Positions 34,066-41,533 of a stretch of DNA of 64,000 bases are shown piece after piece. Within the stretch, counting starts at the first letter, position 1. Each line of letters begins with the position of its first letter. The notes under the pieces were generated by a model. It was given only the letters and a program-made list of their open reading frames with translations, was not told where the DNA came from and searched no databases. The position numbers and the translations under genes are program-made. The stretch comes from Paracrocinitomix sp040880585 (GTDB lineage Bacteria > Bacteroidota > Bacteroidia > Flavobacteriales_D > Crocinitomicaceae): positions 1-64,000 of the forward strand of contig JBBDID010000026.1 of assembly GCA_040880585.1 (NCBI GenBank). Reading direction: 5' to 3'.

Positions 34066-34166
34066 TTGAGCCAGGGCTCTATACTAAAATGGGAAAACCG
34101 AAACCGGATTCGGTATGTATAACACTCTCACTTTCCGGTAAGTGAGATACAAAAACAAGCCAAATC
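34066..34166 (+). promoter_or_regulatory. Structured 5' leader of rpsA
   Basis: Between the promoter and the start codon are three short hairpins: GAGC...GCTC at 34068-34079, CCGAA...TTCGG at 34098-34113, and CTCACTT...AAGTGAG at 34127-34146. Autogenous control of rpsA by S1 is known in other bacteria; whether these hairpins take part is inference. Confidence 0.4.
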
Positions 34167-36398
34167 ATGGCCGAAAAAAAATCAACATCTCCTGATTCTA
34201 AGGAGGAAAAAAAAGACGCAGCAGCGGCAAAAAAGTCAACTGCAAAGAAGACCACCGCAAAGAAAACTACTGCAAAAAAAGCTGATCCCAAAGAAAAAAA
34301 GGAATCTACAGCAAAAAAGTCAACCGCAAAGAAGACGACAGCAAAAAAGGAGACTACCGCTAAAAAAGCCACTCCTGCTACAAAAACAACTGCTGCTAAA
34401 AAAGCTACTCCTGCGAAAAAAGCAACTACAGCTAAGAAAGCGACTACTGCTAAAAAAGCAGAGGAGAAATCAGATGCAAAAGAAAAGCCTGAAGTAAAAG
34501 CTGAAGCAGTGAAGGAAGAGACAAAAGCTACTCCTAAAGCAGAGACAAAAGAAACGAAAACAGTAGCGAAATCAGAAGAGGAATCGACGAAAGAAGAAAC
34601 TCCTGTTGCTGAAGCGCCTCAAGAAGATTTCGATTGGTATGCTTATGAAAATGAAGGGCATACAGAAGCAGAAGTAGAACGTTTGGATGAAGTGTATGAC
34701 TCTTCTCTGACTCAGATTCAGGAAAAAGAAGTGATTGACGGAACCGTTATTGCCATGACAAAAAGAGAAGTGGTGGTAAATGTCAATTATAAGTCTGAAG
34801 GTGTTCTTGCAATCAATGAATTCAGATATAATCCTGACTTGAAAGTAGGGGATACAGTTGAAGTATTTGTTGAGCAATTAGAAGATAAATACGGACAATT
34901 AGTACTTTCTCACAGAACTGCAAGAACGCACAGAGCGTGGCAAAAAGTGAATGACGTACTTAAGTCAGGTGAAATCATTACCGGATTTGTGAAGTGTAGA
35001 ACTAAAGGTGGATTAATCGTAGATGTATTCGGTATTGAAGCATTCTTACCGGGATCTCAGATTGATGTGAAACCAATTAGGGATTACGACCAATTTGTTG
35101 GAAAGAACATGGAATTCAAAGTGGTTAAAATTAACCATGAATTCAGAAACGTGGTTGTTTCTCACAAAGCGCTTATTGAAGCAGAACTGGAAGAACAGAA
35201 AAAACAGATTATCGGTGGACTTGAAAAAGGTCAGGTACTTGAAGGAACAGTTAAAAACATCACTTCTTACGGTGTATTTATCGACCTTGGAGGCGTAGAC
35301 GGATTGATTCACATTACAGATCTTTCATGGGGTAGAGTAAATCATCCTGAAGAGATTGTAAAATTAGATGAGAAGATCAATGTGGTAATTCTTGATTTTG
35401 ACGATAATAAAAAACGAATTGCACTTGGATTGAAACAATTACAACCTCATCCGTGGGATGCACTAGGTGAAGATGTACAAGTAGGGGATAAGCTGAAAGG
35501 TAAAGTGGTTGTGATGGCTGATTACGGTGCGTTTATTGAGATCGCTGCAGGTGTTGAGGGATTGATTCACGTTTCAGAAATGTCCTGGTCACAGCATTTG
35601 AGATCTGCACAAGATTTCATGAATGTTGGAGATGAGGTAGAAGCTGTGATTTTGACACTTGATCGCGAAGAAAGAAAAATGTCATTGGGGATTAAGCAAT
35701 TGATGCCGGATCCTTGGGCAGATATCGATCAAAAATATCCGGTTGACTCTAAACATAAAGCAATCGTTCGAAACTTCACCAACTTTGGTGTGTTTGTAGA
35801 GCTGGAAGAAGGAGTAGACGGATTGATTCATATCTCTGACCTTTCCTGGCAAAAGAAAATCAAACACCCTTCAGAATTCTGTAAGGTGGATGATGAATTA
35901 GATGTGATTGTTTTAGAATTAGACAGAGATAACAGAAGAATTGCTCTTGGGCACAAACAACTGGAAGAAAATCCATGGGATGCTTTTGCAGATGAATTTT
36001 CTGAAGGATCTGTTCATCAGGGAACTATCATTGAAGACAAGAAAGACAAAGCAGCTGTTGTAGCACTTACTCACGGTGTTGAGGCCATTTGCCCTAAAAA
36101 ACACATGAGAAAAGAAGGTGGTGAAGATGCTAAAGTGGATGAAAAACTTGATTTCAAGGTGATAGAATTCAACAAAGACGCAAAAAAGATTGTTGTTTCA
36201 CACACGAGAACTTTTGAAGAAGGAGAAGATAAACCTACTACTGCTTCTAAATCGAAAAAGAAAACTTCTTCTACAGGTGCTGGAAGCAAAGCTTTGGATG
36301 CAGTCAATAAGAAAAGCGAGAAATCTACATTGGGAGATTTGGATGCTTTATCTGCGTTGAAATCTGAAATGGAAAGCAGCGACGAAAAAAAGAAGTAA
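34167..36398 (+). CDS. rpsA: 30S ribosomal protein S1 with a Lys/Ala/Thr-rich N-terminal extension
   Basis: A 743-residue protein. Residues about 160-690 hold six S1 RNA-binding domains: EVIDGTVIAMTKREVVVNVN, GEIITGFVKCRTKGGLIVDV, GQVLEGTVKNITSYGVFIDL, GDKLKGKVVVMADYGAFIEI, SKHKAIVRNFTNFGVFVELE, SVHQGTIIEDKKDKAAVVAL, with ribosome- and mRNA-binding functions. Residues 17-97 are a low-complexity tract of AKKTTAKK-type repeats, followed by an acidic/basic linker to about 150. This resembles histone-H1-like tails and is absent from E. coli S1 (557 residues). The C-terminal 60 residues are again Lys/Ser-rich. Such an extension may bind nucleic acid. Confidence 0.93.
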   Translation: MAEKKSTSPDSKEEKKDAAAAKKSTAKKTTAKKTTAKKADPKEKKESTAKKSTAKKTTAKKETTAKKATPATKTTAAKKATPAKKATTAKKATTAKKAEEKSDAKEKPEVKAEAVKEETKATPKAETKETKTVAKSEEESTKEETPVAEAPQEDFDWYAYENEGHTEAEVERLDEVYDSSLTQIQEKEVIDGTVIAMTKREVVVNVNYKSEGVLAINEFRYNPDLKVGDTVEVFVEQLEDKYGQLVLSHRTARTHRAWQKVNDVLKSGEIITGFVKCRTKGGLIVDVFGIEAFLPGSQIDVKPIRDYDQFVGKNMEFKVVKINHEFRNVVVSHKALIEAELEEQKKQIIGGLEKGQVLEGTVKNITSYGVFIDLGGVDGLIHITDLSWGRVNHPEEIVKLDEKINVVILDFDDNKKRIALGLKQLQPHPWDALGEDVQVGDKLKGKVVVMADYGAFIEIAAGVEGLIHVSEMSWSQHLRSAQDFMNVGDEVEAVILTLDREERKMSLGIKQLMPDPWADIDQKYPVDSKHKAIVRNFTNFGVFVELEEGVDGLIHISDLSWQKKIKHPSEFCKVDDELDVIVLELDRDNRRIALGHKQLEENPWDAFADEFSEGSVHQGTIIEDKKDKAAVVALTHGVEAICPKKHMRKEGGEDAKVDEKLDFKVIEFNKDAKKIVVSHTRTFEEGEDKPTTASKSKKKTSSTGAGSKALDAVNKKSEKSTLGDLDALSALKSEMESSDEKKK

Positions 36399-36451
36399 TT
36401 TTTACGTTGTTATAAAACACACCGGCAGGTAAAAACATTGTCGGATAAAAT

Positions 36452-36485
36452 AAAGAGGGAGTCAGTTTTGGCTCCCTCTTTTTGT
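36452..36485 (+). terminator. Intrinsic terminator of rpsA
   Basis: AAAGAGGGAG (36452-36461) pairs with CTCCCTCTTT (36472-36481) around a 10-base loop, and is followed by TTTGTTTT. Confidence 0.85.
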
Positions 36486-36591
36486 TTTGCAGGTACGCAG
36501 CCTTGAGAGCTGGCAGAAGAAACATAATCACTTGTCTACAACCTCCTACAAGTGGCTACAAGCGTTTGGTAGTGAATTTTACTCGGTATAG

Positions 36592-36696
36592 TTAGGCAAC
36601 ATTAAAGCTACCCTTGAAAACCAAATAGACCAATTGGTTTACCAACTTTACAACTTGAGGGCAGAAGAAATTAAAATTGTGGAGAGAAATGGATAA
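36592..36696 (+). pseudogene. C-terminal remnant of a restriction/DNA methyltransferase gene
   Basis: An in-frame piece reads LGNIKATLENQIDQLVYQLY followed by NLRAEEIKIVERNG and a stop. The pattern IDxLVYxLYxLxxEEIxIVE is the usual ending of large class I DNA methyltransferases of the Eco57I/PglX type. Nothing upstream extends it: a stop lies at 36589-36591. It is part of the 36486-36945 gap, whose rest is made of repeats. Confidence 0.55.
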
Positions 36697-36855
36697 ATCC
36701 ATTGTAAATAAAACGAATATCATTCATAGCCCACGAATTAATTCGTGGGCTATGAAAAATGTAACGAATAGCCAAACCGTTTCAACGGTTTATAAAACAT
36801 AACACCATGCCACATTCAATTAATCAAATTTGAAAGGTTGTTTACGCAAGGTTTC
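36686..36855. mobile_element. REP-transposase-derived element, copy 1
   Basis: It matches 39633-39802 over 170 bp with about seven mismatches, in the same direction. Inside is a perfect 12-bp-plus stem (CATAGCCCACGAA and TTCGTGGGCTATG), a second palindrome (ACCGTTTCAACGGTT), and ATGCCACATTCAATTAATCAAATT, which encodes MPHSINQI, the usual start of REP-associated (IS200-like) tyrosine transposases in Bacteroidota. The ORF then stops. The element looks like a decayed or miniature RAYT unit. Confidence 0.6.
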
Positions 36856-36917
36856 GGACATCAGAATATGGTAGAAACCTCAAAATGCGTGAATTGCAAT
36901 AAACAATCTGCACGTCC

Positions 36918-36953
36918 GTTAACATAGTGACCATTAATATACACTATGTTAAC
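36918..36953. repeat. Perfect inverted repeat overlapping a start codon
   Basis: GTTAACATAGTG (36918-36929) and CACTATGTTAAC (36942-36953) are perfect 12-bp inverted repeats with a 12-base loop. The start codon of the membrane protein gene (36946-36948) lies inside the right arm. An RNA hairpin here would bury the start codon; a dimeric DNA-binding protein is an alternative. Its left arm also looks like the CGTTA-type end of an attC-like element. Confidence 0.6.
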
Positions 36954-37545
36954 TAAGAAACGAATTCCACTTTATATAATTCTAATTCTTTTTATTGAAT
37001 TTCTGATATATATATGGGCAATTTGGACAACGGAGGCAGAGTATGTTTTTGACAAATGTGCAAGAAACTCTGGCAGGGCCTCATCTGCAATTATTCTTTT
37101 AATTTTAATAATGATTGGGTATTATGGATTAAAAAAAATATTCAATGAAAGAAAAAGAAGGGAAACCTTTCTAGTCTTGATGATTCTCTTTTCCATCAAT
37201 CATCTTATTCATTTTTTCTTTGTGTCAACAAATTTTCAAAGTCACTCAATGGAATTGAAAATTTCAGAAAACTTTCACGGCTTCATAACCTTTATCACTA
37301 TTATTATTGCACCAATAATTCTCCTAGGATTCAAAAAACTTAACTTATTTCTATACGCTGGTATTATCCTTTACCTTTTCAATACAAGTTATTTTATAAT
37401 GGAAACATTTCACTCAAAAATAACCGTAGAGCATCCTGCATATCATAATCAATTTGGCATATTGATAATTTCTCTATCCCTTGTGTATATTCTATATCGA
37501 ATCATTCGGGAATTTTATCATAGTTCTACTAAATCGTCCGAATAA
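36946..37545 (+). CDS. Hypothetical multi-pass membrane protein
   Basis: A 199-residue protein with about six membrane helices: IPLYIILILFIEFLIYIWAI, SAIILLILIMIGYYGLKKIF, FLVLMILFSINHLIHFFFV, FITFITIIIAPIILLGFKKL, LFLYAGIILYLFNTSYF and FGILIISLSLVYILYRIIRE. No motif I recognise. It lies between the two RAYT-derived elements, in an island of unrelated genes; base composition is slightly more AT-rich than the core genes. The start codon sits in the right arm of a perfect inverted repeat. Confidence 0.75.
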   Translation: MLTKKRIPLYIILILFIEFLIYIWAIWTTEAEYVFDKCARNSGRASSAIILLILIMIGYYGLKKIFNERKRRETFLVLMILFSINHLIHFFFVSTNFQSHSMELKISENFHGFITFITIIIAPIILLGFKKLNLFLYAGIILYLFNTSYFIMETFHSKITVEHPAYHNQFGILIISLSLVYILYRIIREFYHSSTKSSE

Positions 37546-37659
37546 AAGAGAAATGCATATAAGATGCTTTAAAAAATGGCGCACAATTATACTCAAGAAA
37601 AGCGCCACTTTTCCTACAGCAGAACCGTTGTAAACTATTGCATTCAGAGCTTGAAAATT

Positions 37660-38292
37660 CTATAATTTCAAAAACTTATTTCGGAGGAGTTTATCACCGA
37701 GACTAACTTCCAAAATATAACTTCCTTTAGAAAGAAATTCTACAGGAATCACGTTGCTGGATGAATTTCCCTGCAAAACAATCTTGCCATCTAAATTGTA
37801 TATTTTGAAAAAGTATTCAGAGCCTGAAACTTGCAAGTTTAGTTGACCCAAAACTGGATTAGGAAAAATATTATTTGATTCGTTCTGGTCTTCAGAAATT
37901 CTCAAATTTCCGTCTACCGCAAATTGATCGAAAACTTCTACTGTATCTTGGATATTCGCACAATCATTATGCTGAACACCAAATACTGTAAAATTCAAAT
38001 TGTAAACGCCGGAAGCTAAAGCTCCGACCAAAACAGTATCTGTAATAAGATTTCCCGGTTGTGTCCCTCCTACATTTAAGCAAATACTTACTTCAACCGT
38101 ACTGCTATTGACATTTGAATTTTTTGACATGACATTACTCAAAGACAAAGCGTTTATGAAGTATACAACCTTTACACTGTCCATGTTCTGCGGACTTTCA
38201 GGAATAACTTTTACAGAATCAAGCGACCATTGACTTTGACAAAATCCATTATGGTACAAAAATAGTATTGTTGCAAAAAGTAAAGCTCTCAT
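37660..38292 (-). CDS. Secreted T9SS cargo protein
   Basis: A 210-residue protein with a signal peptide (LLFATILFLYHNGFCQS). Residues 20-125 form a beta-rich domain (WSLDSVKVIPESPQNMDSVK, VYFINALSLSNVMS) with two Cys. The last 75 residues are a T9SS type A sorting domain (NNIFPNPVLGQLNLQVSGSE, YFFKIYNLDGKIVLQGNSSS, KGSYILEVS, ending NKFLKL). The 4-bp overlap with the upstream gene indicates an operon of two cargo genes. Function unknown. Confidence 0.85.
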   Translation of the reverse strand: MRALLFATILFLYHNGFCQSQWSLDSVKVIPESPQNMDSVKVVYFINALSLSNVMSKNSNVNSSTVEVSICLNVGGTQPGNLITDTVLVGALASGVYNLNFTVFGVQHNDCANIQDTVEVFDQFAVDGNLRISEDQNESNNIFPNPVLGQLNLQVSGSEYFFKIYNLDGKIVLQGNSSSNVIPVEFLSKGSYILEVSLGDKLLRNKFLKL

Positions 38293-39506
38293 TTTTGGAC
38301 TATTAATTTTTCGGTAATTCGCATATTTTGGTTTATAACATGAAATGAGTAAACCCCATTTGGTAAATGATTAATCTCCAACGGAAAACTTGATTGATTA
38401 ATAATTTTTTGCTCGAAAACCAACTGACCGTTCATGTTATAAATTTCAACTCCGATATTTTCAACCGTCTGGTCTGACAATTTGACTTGAATGATTCCTT
38501 GATTCGGATTTGGAAAAAACTCTATTTCCACTTTTTCCGCTTGATGGAATCCTACACTACATTGCGAATTATCGTTAAATGAAAAATCCATTTTAATCAT
38601 TCTCACATTAGTCATTGGTTCATTTTCAATATAACCTCCTCCAGGCGCTCCAGTATGCATTGCTCTATATACAGTTGTATCAATAGAATTTTGACATAAA
38701 TAAAAGTCATGAAATTGAGTATTGACAGCTATTAAATATGTATTTCCACCTATCAAATCATTCATCCAGTAGTCCACAGGGATCATAATCGGACCTCCAA
38801 GATCTGAATTTGTAATAGGCATTTCAGTCGTAGTTCCTATCGGATTATATTCACCTGAAATCGTGTCTAACACAAATATACTTGCATGAACGCCTCCAAT
38901 TCCCACAGACGGGTTGACCGGATTATATGTGACCCACGGCATTATGTAACCAAGACAAGCATCAGATTCTAATTTGAAAACATATCCAAAACTATCTAAT
39001 GTATCCTGAAAATAGTTGGAAGTGGAATCAACAAAGTTGAAATCACTTCTTGAAAGCTGGTTTTGAGTTATTTCAAAATACAAGCTGTCTGCATTGTCAG
39101 CTAAATTAATATCTGAGCTGTCAGAATCCATGGTATAAACAATGGTGTACATTCCCTGCGGTTGACTTGAAAAATCAATTGAAGTATTGAGGTAAAGAGA
39201 ATCCTGTCCACCAGCAGGTATAAAGATTGAATCACTGTACTCCGTAAAAATTGTTGATCCTCCATATTTTACATCAACTCTTAAGTGGCAGTTGGTAATG
39301 TCGTTGGTTCCGATATTTGAAATGAGAGCAGAACAATTTAATGGTCGCAATTGATCTTGTGGTAGTCGGAAATATTCAATTCCATTAGAATAATATTCTC
39401 CAACATTAAACCTGTTTAACATGGAGTCTAGAGCAACGTCATTTGTCTGTGCAAAATTAAGGTACGAACTTGTAATTAATAGAAATAACAGTATAAGTTT
39501 ATTCAT
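38289..39506 (-). CDS. Secreted T9SS cargo protein
   Basis: About 405 residues from the ATG at 39506 (NKLILLFLLITSSYLNFAQ signal peptide). A longer frame up to 39599 adds 31 residues without a signal and is rejected. The segment DQLRPLNCSALISNIGTNDI through YTMDSDSSDINLADNADSLY looks like a CARDB-type adhesion domain. The C-terminal region is a T9SS type A sorting domain (IEFFPNPNQGIIQVKLSDQT ... LVFEQKIINQSSFPLEINHL ... EKLIVQK). It overlaps the next cargo gene by 4 bp. Probably surface-exposed. Confidence 0.85.
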   Translation of the reverse strand: MNKLILLFLLITSSYLNFAQTNDVALDSMLNRFNVGEYYSNGIEYFRLPQDQLRPLNCSALISNIGTNDITNCHLRVDVKYGGSTIFTEYSDSIFIPAGGQDSLYLNTSIDFSSQPQGMYTIVYTMDSDSSDINLADNADSLYFEITQNQLSRSDFNFVDSTSNYFQDTLDSFGYVFKLESDACLGYIMPWVTYNPVNPSVGIGGVHASIFVLDTISGEYNPIGTTTEMPITNSDLGGPIMIPVDYWMNDLIGGNTYLIAVNTQFHDFYLCQNSIDTTVYRAMHTGAPGGGYIENEPMTNVRMIKMDFSFNDNSQCSVGFHQAEKVEIEFFPNPNQGIIQVKLSDQTVENIGVEIYNMNGQLVFEQKIINQSSFPLEINHLPNGVYSFHVINQNMRITEKLIVQK

Positions 39507-39632
39507 GTTGGGTAATTTTTCTGTAAGGTAAAGAGAAAAGTATCTACAATTTATACTTAATGAGTAAAGTGTATAAAACATTGATTCTCTGCTCCGCATT
39601 AGCTTAACCTACACTTCGCAAAGGGACAGGGT

Positions 39633-39802
39633 GAAATGGATAAATCCATTGTAAATAAAACGAATACCATTCATAGCCCACGAGTTAATTCGTGGGCTAT
39701 GAGAAATGTAACGAATAAGCAAACCGTTTCAACGGTTTACAAAATATAACACCATGCCACATTCAATTAATCAAATTTGAAAGGTTGTTTACGCAAGGTT
39801 TC
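39633..39802. mobile_element. REP-transposase-derived element, copy 2
   Basis: This is the direct copy of 36686-36855, with the same hairpins and the same MPHSINQI start. The two copies enclose the membrane protein and two T9SS cargo genes (about 2.9 kb). They lie in the same orientation, so recombination between them could delete that block. The gap 39507-39920 holds this element and a short stretch ending GTTAGCTGTAAC, with no other gene seen. Confidence 0.6.
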
Positions 39803-39920
39803 TTAATAGTGAGATTTATTACCGATATTTGGGTGGATACAAACCATTATGGTATTGTTAGCTGTAACTTATGAGCCGACCGCTTATACTAGAAAGTTAT
39901 AATTAATCTTAGGTGCTTCA

Positions 39921-40412
39921 GTGAAATCATTAAATAATTTGACATACATAATATTCACAGGATTGACAATCTATTCAATAGGTGCATGTTCTAGTCATAA
40001 GAGTGTCACGGAATCAAGAGGTAACCCATTTCCAATAATAGAAGTAGAATCAGTGCTAATGCCTGTTTCAACCTATGGGTGCGAGTCTATAATAAAAGAG
40101 GGCGACACGATAAGTATCGATTATCTTTTGTGCTCTGATTCAGTGCGATTTGTTCAACTTTTTTCCTATATTGAAGTTGATGGAAGATGTATAGATATAC
40201 ATGTTGAGGGGACGACCTGGTACTCAGTAAAAGTAGGTTCTAAAGGAGAATTTGAAAACCTTCAAGTCAAAAGAGAAGTAGATAATTGTTTCAGTAGTAC
40301 AGCTGCTCAAATCGAAGCAATACTCAGTAATAAGAAAGTTATCGAGAAAGAATACTTTAACACAGAACTTTTATTTTACCACAAGTTCAGGATAATGAAA
40401 AATGAAAACTAA
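39921..40412 (+). CDS. Hypothetical lipoprotein
   Basis: A 163-residue protein beginning at GTG 39921 (no ATG nearby keeps the signal peptide). Lipobox IGAC with Cys at 23, then SSHKSVTESRGNPFP. The mature part is about 130 residues, with Cys-spaced beta strands (YGCESIIKEGDTISIDYLLC) and a C-terminal helix. The middle (WYSVKVGSKGEFENLQVKRE) is reminiscent of TonB C-terminal-like domains in Bacteroidota lipoproteins, but I do not assign a family. GTTAGCTGTAAC upstream and AGTTTACAGC downstream (about 40480) are near-complementary, again cassette-like. Confidence 0.65.
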   Translation: MKSLNNLTYIIFTGLTIYSIGACSSHKSVTESRGNPFPIIEVESVLMPVSTYGCESIIKEGDTISIDYLLCSDSVRFVQLFSYIEVDGRCIDIHVEGTTWYSVKVGSKGEFENLQVKREVDNCFSSTAAQIEAILSNKKVIEKEYFNTELLFYHKFRIMKNEN

Positions 40413-40566
40413 TTACAAAAACAACCAAAGTAAATTAAGGCTGAACTCTTAAATATGAAGATATTGCAGCTAATTAAGTTTACAGCAGCCGATTTAGAGA
40501 GTGATCTATAAATCCTGCAGGCCATAGCAGCGATCAATATAGAGTATTAAACGATCATGCACAAAC

Positions 40567-41118
40567 ATGAATTATATGATTCAAATTATCTTAGCACTGC
40601 TATTTTTTACAAGTTGTAACCAAAAAAAAAGTGAAAAGGAACATGCGTTTGAGTTCACTCAACAAATTGTAAAGACCTATTTTGACAACGATTGTAAAAC
40701 AAATTATGACTTATGGGCAGACTCTGTAATTGTGATGGGACTGCTTGAACCGGATGAATCAACTATTAAATTTGTAGATCGATTTCCTACCAGCAAGGAT
40801 TGGTGTGAAAAATTCAGTTCAAAAGACCGCTACCGTGTAGGATACACTTATGAAGAGTATTTGAATGAGTATGATTTGAGAATCTATAATTTTTCAGAAT
40901 TTACAGATAAGAATCTCATGAGAGAAAAAAGGGAAGACCGTGCAATTACCGACTATCTAAACGAATATCAGTCTTATTTTGGCGAAAATGATTATTTCTT
41001 TGTCGGGTATCATTTAAAAGAAGGATTAACAGAGGATAAAATAAGTCATTCAAGAAGTTGGGTGATGATTATTTCAAAAACAGTTGATGGATGGAAGATA
41101 AGCGGAACATTACCGTAA
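40567..41118 (+). CDS. Hypothetical lipoprotein
   Basis: A 183-residue lipoprotein with a short signal ending in FTSC (Cys at about 17) and a polar mature part (QQIVKTYFDNDCKTNYDLWA, DRYRVGYTYEEYLNEYDLRI). The end (SWVMIISKTVDGWKISGTLP) resembles the final strands of NTF2/SnoaL-like folds, which is only a suggestion. It is a single gene in the accessory island, followed by a GNAT remnant on the opposite strand. Confidence 0.75.
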   Translation: MNYMIQIILALLFFTSCNQKKSEKEHAFEFTQQIVKTYFDNDCKTNYDLWADSVIVMGLLEPDESTIKFVDRFPTSKDWCEKFSSKDRYRVGYTYEEYLNEYDLRIYNFSEFTDKNLMREKREDRAITDYLNEYQSYFGENDYFFVGYHLKEGLTEDKISHSRSWVMIISKTVDGWKISGTLP

Positions 41119-41193
41119 TAAGGACAGTACTTTTTGTTGTGATTTTAGCACTATAAAACCCGAACGAACGCAAAGCCAGAAACCGTTGAGCAA

Positions 41194-41413
41194 TTAAATG
41201 AAAAGCTGCTTGATTGTTGCCATTGGCAGGAACATTTTTCCACTATCAGGAAGTAATTTGAAACCATAACTTTCATAAAACACTATGGCTCCTTCGTTTA
41301 TCGGATCAACGACCACAGCGAAAGACCCTAACTGCTCGGAAGCAAGATGACTTCTCAGCAAAGCATCTATCAATAGTTTTTCTCCGATTCCCCGACCTCT
41401 ACACCACGCCAGC
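41194..41413 (-). pseudogene. C-terminal half of a GNAT acetyltransferase (TacA-like toxin class)
   Basis: The minus strand reads GRGRGIGEKLLIDALLRSHL, then GSFAVVVDPINEGAIVFYESYGFKLLPDSG and MFLPMATIKQLFI to a stop. The order GxGxGxxLLxDAL, FAVVVDxxxxxAxxFYExYGFxxLP, LPMATI is that of TacA-type GNAT proteins, many of them toxins that acetylate aminoacyl-tRNA. The first half, including the normal start, is missing. The break coincides with a GC-rich REP hairpin (41412-41434). No antitoxin (RHH) gene is adjacent. The rest of the 41119-41533 gap holds this fragment, the hairpin and a terminator. Confidence 0.65.
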
Positions 41414-41434
41414 GCGAGCGTCCCGCTCGTGCTA
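41412..41434. repeat. GC-rich REP-like palindrome
   Basis: AGCGCGAGCG (41412-41421), loop TCC, CGCTCGTGCT (41425-41434): a 10-bp stem with one G-T pair. It stands out in an AT-rich surrounding and marks the break in the GNAT gene. Similar CGAGCGGGACGCTCG hairpins recur in Bacteroidota genomes from memory. Confidence 0.5.
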
Positions 41435-41476
41435 AGTGGAAGCTAACCCCAAAAAATCTCTCAGTAAAAAGTTCAC

Positions 41477-41507
41477 AAAAAAAACGCCCGCCAAAAACTG
41501 ACGGACG
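41477..41507 (-). terminator. Intrinsic terminator of pruA
   Basis: On the minus strand CGTCCGTC faces GGCGGGCG (two G-T pairs) around AGTTTTT, and is followed by eight Ts (41484 down to 41477). Confidence 0.75.
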
Positions 41508-41533
41508 TCCCCTTAATCTATTCGCTACTCAAA

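Noticed and set aside
34079..34372. Minus-strand ORF rich in Phe/Val/Ala
   Set aside because: It is the antisense shadow of the Lys/Ala/Thr repeat of rpsA.
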